A stretch of DNA of 64,000 nt from Mesorhizobium sp. M8A.F.Ca.ET.218.01.1.1. Lineage in GTDB: Bacteria > Pseudomonadota > Alphaproteobacteria > Rhizobiales > Rhizobiaceae. The position numbers and the translations under genes are program-made. Location of the stretch: contig NZ_SRUZ01000006.1 of assembly GCF_004791165.1 (NCBI RefSeq), forward strand, positions 450,456 through 514,455. The letters are read 5' to 3'. This document shows, in pieces, positions 59,504 to 64,000 of this stretch (position 1 is the stretch's first letter; each line of letters starts with the position of its first letter). A model generated the notes under the pieces. It was not told the origin of the DNA. It did not search any database and worked only from the letters and a program-made list of their open reading frames with translations.

Positions 59504-60949
59504 ATGCCACATAAGTCGATGGCCATAGGGATCGATATCGGCGGCACCAATTTGCGTGCCGCCCGCATCTCGGGCACGGGTGAAATCCTCAAACGCCTCA
59601 GCGAGAAAAGCGCACCCGACCCGGAACTGGTGCTTGGCCGGATCGCCGACATGGTGCGCCTTCTCGATACGCCCGACGTGGCGGCCATCGGCGTCGGTGT
59701 TCCCGGACGCGTCGACGCGCGCCGCGGCGCTGTCCTGTCGGGAGGTTACGTCAACCTTGCCTCGGTCGCGCTCGCGCAGCGGCTGGAAAGCATGACCGGC
59801 AAGCCTGTTGTCCTCGACAATGACTGCAACATGGCGCTGGCCGCCGAGATGGCCCTTGGCGCCGGCCGGGGCCACGACAACATCGCCATGTTCACCATCG
59901 GCACCGGCATTGGCGGCGCCGTCGCCCAGAACCGACGGATCATGCGCGGCCGGGCAACGGCGGGGCAACTTGGCCACATCACCGTCGACGTCGACGGCGA
60001 GGTCTGTGCCTGCGGGCGGCGCGGCTGTGTCGAAACCACCAGTTCCGGCACGGCGCTTGGCCGCCACATCGCGCGCGCCGGCTTTGGGCCTGACGTTTCG
60101 GTCGACCAGCTCTTTGCTCGCGACGTGGCCGGCGATATCGAGGCGCGCAGCATACTGGAAGCCTGGGCAAGGCCGCTGCGCGCGGCGATCGATACCACCG
60201 TCGCCATGTTCGACCCCGATGTCGTCCTGCTTGGCGGTGGGCTTGGCCTCGCGGCACACAGAGCGCTCGGCCACGCGCCGGCGCTGGCGCCCTGGTACCA
60301 ATGCCCGGTCGAACCGGCACAGCTCGGCGACGATGCCGGTGTGATCGGCGCCGGGCTCCAGGCGCTTTCGGCTCCGGCATCGACATCGCTTTCCGTTAAC
60401 CTTGGCCGCGCCAGACGCGCCGTGCTCGTCAACGGCATCCCGGCCAGCGGCAAGAGCACCGTGTCACGCGGCATCGCCAACCGCATGGGATGGCCGCTGC
60501 TTGCACTCGATACGGTCAAGAACCCGTTCCTCGAAGTGCTCGGCGGTGCCGACCGCGAATTCAACCGCACACTCGGCCGCGCCAGCTACCAGGCAATCTG
60601 GTCGCTGGTCGGCGACGCCCCGGCCGGCAGCACCTTCATCGTCGATGCCTGGTTCGGTTTCCAGCCGCGGCAAGTGCTCGAGGATCATCTGCGCAGGGCC
60701 GGCGTCGAACATACCGTCGAAATCTGGTGCCACGCGCCCGGCGAGGTTCTGGCCGAACGTTATGGCGCCAGGCTCGGCCAGCGCCTCCCCGGCCATCCCG
60801 GCGCTGCCTACATCCCTGAACTGATTGAACTGGCCAAGCGCGCCGAACCGCTGCGGCGCGGACCGCTGTTCGACGTCGACACCACGCGGCCGATCGACTT
60901 CGATGCCATCACCGCATGGCTGCGCGCGACCTTGGCCAGCGACGCCTGA
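59504..60949 (+). CDS. ROK sugar kinase fused to a C-terminal P-loop kinase domain
   Basis: 481 residues from the ATG at 59504 (AGGA five bases upstream). The N-terminal ROK kinase has GIDIGGTN (residues 8-15), the catalytic NDCN (Asp107), GTGIGGAV and the zinc motif CACGRRGCVE (about 168-177). From about residue 300 a second domain begins: Walker A NGIPASGKST (310-319), WPLLALDTVKNPFLEVL and FIVDAWFGFQP, resembling small-molecule P-loop kinases. No frameshift separates the parts. It is eight codons after the aldolase gene region and likely co-transcribed. A two-step phosphorylation of one sugar is inferred. Confidence 0.87.
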   Translation: MPHKSMAIGIDIGGTNLRAARISGTGEILKRLSEKSAPDPELVLGRIADMVRLLDTPDVAAIGVGVPGRVDARRGAVLSGGYVNLASVALAQRLESMTGKPVVLDNDCNMALAAEMALGAGRGHDNIAMFTIGTGIGGAVAQNRRIMRGRATAGQLGHITVDVDGEVCACGRRGCVETTSSGTALGRHIARAGFGPDVSVDQLFARDVAGDIEARSILEAWARPLRAAIDTTVAMFDPDVVLLGGGLGLAAHRALGHAPALAPWYQCPVEPAQLGDDAGVIGAGLQALSAPASTSLSVNLGRARRAVLVNGIPASGKSTVSRGIANRMGWPLLALDTVKNPFLEVLGGADREFNRTLGRASYQAIWSLVGDAPAGSTFIVDAWFGFQPRQVLEDHLRRAGVEHTVEIWCHAPGEVLAERYGARLGQRLPGHPGAAYIPELIELAKRAEPLRRGPLFDVDTTRPIDFDAITAWLRATLASDA

Positions 60950-61158
60950 GTCGCTCGGTGCCAGCGCCGGTCATGCCGGCGGCAGCCGAAGCGTCCTGCG
61001 AGCGATCTGCCAGGCGGATTCGGCATGCCGCCGCTTCAGCCTCATGGCATCCATGATCTCGGTCATCACGGCAATCGCCGGCCCGCGTTTCCAGCCTGAG
61101 GACTAGCGAAGATGACGAGCGGTCACTTTGCGACGCTCGTCACTTGCGCAGCGCTGTA

Positions 61159-61770
61159 TCAATAGCCGACGGTGAAGCGCTGCCTAACATGCGCCGGCTT
61201 CTCGATCTCGTCGACCAGGACGATGGCATAGTCCTCGAAGGAAATGCTGCTGCCCTTGTCCGAGGCGAGAAGCGTGTCCTTGCCGAGACGGTATTTGCCG
61301 GTGCGCTCGCCTGGGACGAACAGGGCCGAAGGCGACAGGAGCGTCCAGTCGAGATCGCCGACCGTCTTGAGCTTATCCAGGAAGTCGGCGCCCTTCTGTG
61401 CTTCGGCCTTGTAGATCTCGGGGAATTCGGGAGTGTCGACCAGCCGCTTGCCGGGCGCGACTTCGAGACTGCCCGCGCCGCCCACGACGAGATACCGCTT
61501 CACGCCGGAGTCACGCACCGCTGCGATCAACGTATCGGGGTCGCTGTCCAGGAAATGCACCGAGCTGATCACCACGTCGTGTCCGCGGATCAAATCGGCG
61601 AGACCTTGCCTGTCAAAGACATCGCCTTTTCTGGCGGTCACGCCGGGCAGCGCCGCGATCTTTTCCGGGCTGCGGGCGATGCCGGTGACCGTATGGCCAC
61701 GGTCGGAGAGTTCCTTGAGCAGGCGCGAACCGACGGCGCCGGAGGCGCCGATAAGAGCAACTTTTGCCAT
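61159..61770 (-). CDS. NAD(P)-binding NmrA/SDR-like protein
   Basis: 203 residues from the ATG at 61770. The Rossmann motif is ALIGASGAVGSRLLKEL, with VTGIARSPEKIAALPGV and VISSVHFL typical of the NAD(P)H-binding (YwnB/NmrA-like) atypical SDR group. LVVGGAGSLEVAPG is a conserved family segment. These proteins act as sensors or flavin/quinone-type reductases; no activity assigned. It follows the DsbA-like gene by 40 bp on the minus strand, opposite a LysR regulator. The 209-bp gap to the ROK kinase gene contains nothing recognisable. Confidence 0.85.
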   Translation of the reverse strand: MAKVALIGASGAVGSRLLKELSDRGHTVTGIARSPEKIAALPGVTARKGDVFDRQGLADLIRGHDVVISSVHFLDSDPDTLIAAVRDSGVKRYLVVGGAGSLEVAPGKRLVDTPEFPEIYKAEAQKGADFLDKLKTVGDLDWTLLSPSALFVPGERTGKYRLGKDTLLASDKGSSISFEDYAIVLVDEIEKPAHVRQRFTVGY

Positions 61771-61810
61771 GTCTTCTTCCATTTCCTGTTGGAGGCTGAT
61801 TGGGTGGAGA

Positions 61811-62449
61811 TCAGGCCGCAGCGATATGGGCGACGAGATTGTCGAAGCTGCCGAACAGCGCGTTCGAACCGATGAGCCGGGGCGCTTCGTTGCGGATGAC
61901 CGCCAGCGAAGGCACGCCATTGGCATGCAAGCGCTGGAACAACGCGCGGCCGCGACCGACCAGTTCGCGGTGAGCCGTCAGCAGCCGCTCCGTTGGCGCC
62001 GCCAGCAACTCGCCCGCATCCGCCATGCCAGCGGCGGAGAGCACCTCGGCGACACCGCCGGCGGTGACGATATCGCGGCCGTCGACATAGCGTGCCCGCT
62101 GGATCGCCTTCAGCGCGGTCAGCCGCCGGCCGGGATCTTCCAGGCCTGCGGCGCTGATGGCGAGCGTGGCGGTATGGGAGTCCAGCAGAGTGCCACGAAC
62201 GTTTAGAACGTTGCGCTGATAAGCCTGCGTGAACGGCTGTCCCGTCAGACGTTCGATACGCTGATCGTTGGCCCAGGCATGGGCGGCAAACCCCTCATCC
62301 ATCGGACGCGCGCCGGCGCCGGAAAACAGGCCGGTCGCCAGCAATTCGACGCGCACGCCGCCTGCCATCAATTTGTCCAGCATTGGGGTGGCGCCGTAGC
62401 ACCAACCGCAGAGCGGATCGAAAAGGTAAGTCACGCCTGAGTTGCGCAT
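61811..62449 (-). CDS. DsbA-family thioredoxin-fold protein with CGWC motif
   Basis: 212 residues from the ATG at 62449. DPLCGWCYGATPML places the Cys14-Gly-Trp-Cys17 redox pair at the start of the fold, as in cytoplasmic DsbA-like oxidoreductases without signal peptide. An inserted helical domain (GAGARPMDEGFAAHAW, GRRLTALKAIQRARYVDGRDI) is followed by GVPSLAVIRN, the cis-Pro loop. Likely a cytoplasmic disulphide or GST-kappa/FrnE-like enzyme. First gene of the two-gene unit divergent from LysR. Confidence 0.87.
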   Translation of the reverse strand: MRNSGVTYLFDPLCGWCYGATPMLDKLMAGGVRVELLATGLFSGAGARPMDEGFAAHAWANDQRIERLTGQPFTQAYQRNVLNVRGTLLDSHTATLAISAAGLEDPGRRLTALKAIQRARYVDGRDIVTAGGVAEVLSAAGMADAGELLAAPTERLLTAHRELVGRGRALFQRLHANGVPSLAVIRNEAPRLIGSNALFGSFDNLVAHIAAA

Positions 62450-62558
62450 GATTGCCTGATGTCCGTTGGCGGGGCTCCCCGCGACCTGACCGTCAAATGT
62501 CCTGGCCCATATGTGGCAGCGGGCGGTCTTGCGATAAATGGCTACCAATAATACAAAC

Positions 62559-62577
62559 TGTCTGATCCAATCAGACA
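62559..62577. promoter_or_regulatory. Candidate LysR operator
   Basis: TGTCTGAT-CCA-ATCAGACA is a perfect 8-3-8 inverted repeat in the 140-bp gap between the divergent DsbA-like and LysR genes, 12 bp before the LysR start. This is the expected place for LysR binding and autoregulation. Confidence 0.6.
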
Positions 62578-62589
62578 AAAGCGATCACT

Positions 62590-63507
62590 TTGGCCGACCT
62601 GCTGAACCTCAATCGACTCATTTACTTCACCACCGTGATGGAGACCGGGTCCTTCACATCGGCAGCCGACCGACTTGGCGTCGCCAAAGCCGTGGTCAGC
62701 CATCAGATTGGCAAGCTCGAGGAAGAACTGGGCGCGTCTCTCATGCGACGCACGACGCGCCGCGTCACACCGACAGAAGAGGGACGCCTCTTCTATGACC
62801 GTGCAATGATCATTCTGCGGGAAGCGGAAGCCGCCTATGGCGAGATTTCGCGCGGTGGCGTCGAACCGGCGGGAATGCTGAGACTGACCGCACCGCTCGA
62901 CTACGGCACGAAGATCGTTGCGCCGGTCATCGCCGCCTATCTGAAAACCTATCCGCATATGCGCGTCGAGGCGATCTTCGACGATGCGGTAAGCAATCTG
63001 GTCGACGAGCAGATCGACCTCGGCATCCGCGTCGGCTGGCTTGCCGATTCCTCGAACCAGGCGCGGCGCCTGGGCACGATACGGCAGATCGTGGTGGCAA
63101 GTCCTGCCTTCGCCGCGAGCCTGCCGCAGGGTGTGAGCCCGCGCCAGGCGCGATCGCTGGCCTGGGTCGGAAACGCCCAGCTTCGCGGTGTCGGCCAATG
63201 GCTGTTTTCCAGGAATGGTGACAAGGTGCTGACCGAGCTCAATCCGGTCATCACATGCGACAAGAGCCCGGCCGCCCACGCCTGCGTGCTTGCCGGCATA
63301 GGGCTGGGTGTGTTTCCCGACTACAGCGTCAGCGATGATATCGCCGAAGGACGGCTGGTGCCGGTCTTTGCCGAATGGGCCTTGCCCACCGGCGGCATCC
63401 ACGCCGTCTTTCCGCCGGCAAGGTTCAGGCCCGCCAAGGTACGCGTATTTGTAGACCTGCTCGCCGCCGCCGAGAAAAAACGATCGCGCGGCAGCGCGAT
63501 GCTGTGA
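62590..63507 (+). CDS. LysR-family transcriptional regulator
   Basis: 305 residues from a TTG at 62590; no better start precedes it and the next Met (residue 17) would cut the HTH. The HTH is FTTVMETGSFTSAADRLGVAKAVVSHQIGKLEEELG (in parts), followed by RTTRRVTPTEEGRLFYDRA and a periplasmic-binding-like effector domain. It is divergent from the DsbA-like/NAD(P)-binding pair, the probable target. A terminator follows at 63574-63603. Confidence 0.9.
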   Translation: MADLLNLNRLIYFTTVMETGSFTSAADRLGVAKAVVSHQIGKLEEELGASLMRRTTRRVTPTEEGRLFYDRAMIILREAEAAYGEISRGGVEPAGMLRLTAPLDYGTKIVAPVIAAYLKTYPHMRVEAIFDDAVSNLVDEQIDLGIRVGWLADSSNQARRLGTIRQIVVASPAFAASLPQGVSPRQARSLAWVGNAQLRGVGQWLFSRNGDKVLTELNPVITCDKSPAAHACVLAGIGLGVFPDYSVSDDIAEGRLVPVFAEWALPTGGIHAVFPPARFRPAKVRVFVDLLAAAEKKRSRGSAML

Positions 63508-63573
63508 GATGTGACCGCCGCGGAAGGTCAGGAATGACTTACATTAAAGCGGTTATGCCATCTCCCAAAAACA

Positions 63574-63603
63574 AAACGCCCGCGGCGATTGCTACGGGCG
63601 TTT
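63574..63603. terminator. Intrinsic terminator after the LysR gene
   Basis: AAACGCCCG (63574-63582) pairs with CGGGCGTTT (63595-63603), followed by GTATGGATTGTTTT. On the minus strand the stem is followed by TGTTTTTGGG, so it could end transcripts in both directions. Confidence 0.75.
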
Positions 63604-63694
63604 GTATGGATTGTTTTGGTCGGTGGGATTTGTTTGTTGTGCGTCGCGGGCTTGTTCTCGCCTGGGGGGCGGATTGATCTCTGGTGCGAACGCG

Positions 63695-63730
63695 AAACGG
63701 CCCGCCGGGTTTGATCCAGGCGGGCGGTTT
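63695..63730. terminator. Second hairpin in the tRNA-fMet downstream region
   Basis: AAACGGCCCGCC (63695-63706) pairs with GGCGGGCGGTTT (63719-63730) with one mismatch around a 12-nt loop. It directly precedes a partial copy of the tRNA-fMet 3' end, which suggests a duplicated tRNA-terminator module. Confidence 0.6.
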
Positions 63731-63731
63731 A

Positions 63732-63755
63732 ATTTGGTTGCGGGGAGAGGATTTG
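63732..63755 (-). other. Partial duplicate of the tRNA-fMet 3' end
   Basis: The 24 nt here match 63872-63895 at 23 positions, exactly 140 bp away. The match covers the CCA end, the acceptor strand and part of the T-arm of the tRNA as read on the minus strand, then stops. No remainder of a tRNA follows. It is either a remnant of a tandem tRNA copy or an attachment-site-like duplication. Confidence 0.65.
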
Positions 63756-63843
63756 GTTTTTTGTCCTGCTGCGTCGGCAAGGCCTGCTTGCGGGCCGCTG
63801 ATGACAGGTTAAGATCGGCGGGCCACGACAGCAAAATACAAAA

Positions 63844-63865
63844 GAGCCCGCACGATGGCGGGCTC
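63844..63865 (-). terminator. Intrinsic terminator of tRNA-fMet
   Basis: GAGCCCGC and GCGGGCTC form a perfect 8-bp stem with a 6-nt loop. On the minus strand it is followed by TTTTGTATTTTG (63843-63832) and begins nine bases after the tRNA CCA end, the classic layout of a tRNA terminator. Confidence 0.85.
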
Positions 63866-63874
63866 ATTTGTATT

Positions 63875-63951
<77 letters not shown>

Positions 63952-64000
63952 CCACCGATTTGCAAGCGAGAGCTTGCGAGAGGTTTGTCCGCCAAATGAA

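Noticed and set aside
61159..61926. Longer N-terminal reading of the NAD(P)-binding protein to 61926
   Set aside because: The extra 52 residues overlap the DsbA-like gene and lack family sequence; the Rossmann motif starts right after the Met at 61770.

Overview
The window looks like a chromosomal segment from a Mesorhizobium-type alphaproteobacterium (Hyphomicrobiales). This is inferred from the high GC, the large number of ABC importers with matched catabolic genes, a rhizobial-style C-P lyase operon, rhizobium-type intergenic mosaic/palindromic repeats, and an initiator tRNA with the bacterial C1 start. There is no rRNA, CRISPR array, prophage or intact insertion sequence. The first gene (copC-copD) runs off the left edge.

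Layout. 1-2636 (minus): copper-handling cluster (DUF2946 protein, PCuAC chaperone, YcnI, CopC-CopD fusion). 2709-11522: a sugar-acid/hexose module: a GntR regulator with two DNA-binding domains, UxaA-family dehydratase, aldo/keto reductase, an RbsB/MglA/RbsC-type importer and a zinc dehydrogenase. Two of its promoters share a 20-nt element. 11530-23143: phosphonate C-P lyase locus (phnF divergent from phnGHIJKL, an acyltransferase, a DUF1868 2H-phosphoesterase, phnCDE1E2). phnM, phnN and phnP are absent. 23306-30912: sugar isomerase/oxidoreductase island (three TIM-barrel isomerases, Gfo/Idh/MocA oxidoreductase, enolase-superfamily dehydratase, GntR regulator, D-2-hydroxyacid dehydrogenase). 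30957-37663: small mixed genes, several in regulator/enzyme divergent pairs (amidase/GFA, SDR/TetR, MFS/AraC). 37671-43335: an operon for a family-1 ABC importer with two ATPases and a tiny membrane protein.

43695-54015: TetR regulator, the bacterial split version of the plant Tm-1 protein (UPF0261 plus TIM-barrel protein) with a cupin, then an M24 peptidase divergent from a complete Dpp-type peptide importer. 54053-60949: a ribose/fructose-type importer, SorC regulator, class I LacD-like aldolase and a ROK kinase fused to a P-loop kinase; the two promoter regions share a 27-nt operator. 61159-63951: NAD(P)-binding protein, DsbA-like protein, divergent LysR, and tRNA-fMet with terminators and a partial copy of its 3' end.

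The recurring pattern is importer + catabolic enzymes + local repressor, with operators that can be read directly in the sequence. A TGGTNNNACCA operator family links the sugar island, the 37671-43335 importer and the M24/Dpp divergent promoter, which suggests one regulon spread over about 22 kb. The most unusual items are the ROK/P-loop kinase fusion, the split Tm-1 pair, the 2H-phosphoesterase inside the phn locus, and the twin-HTH GntR protein.
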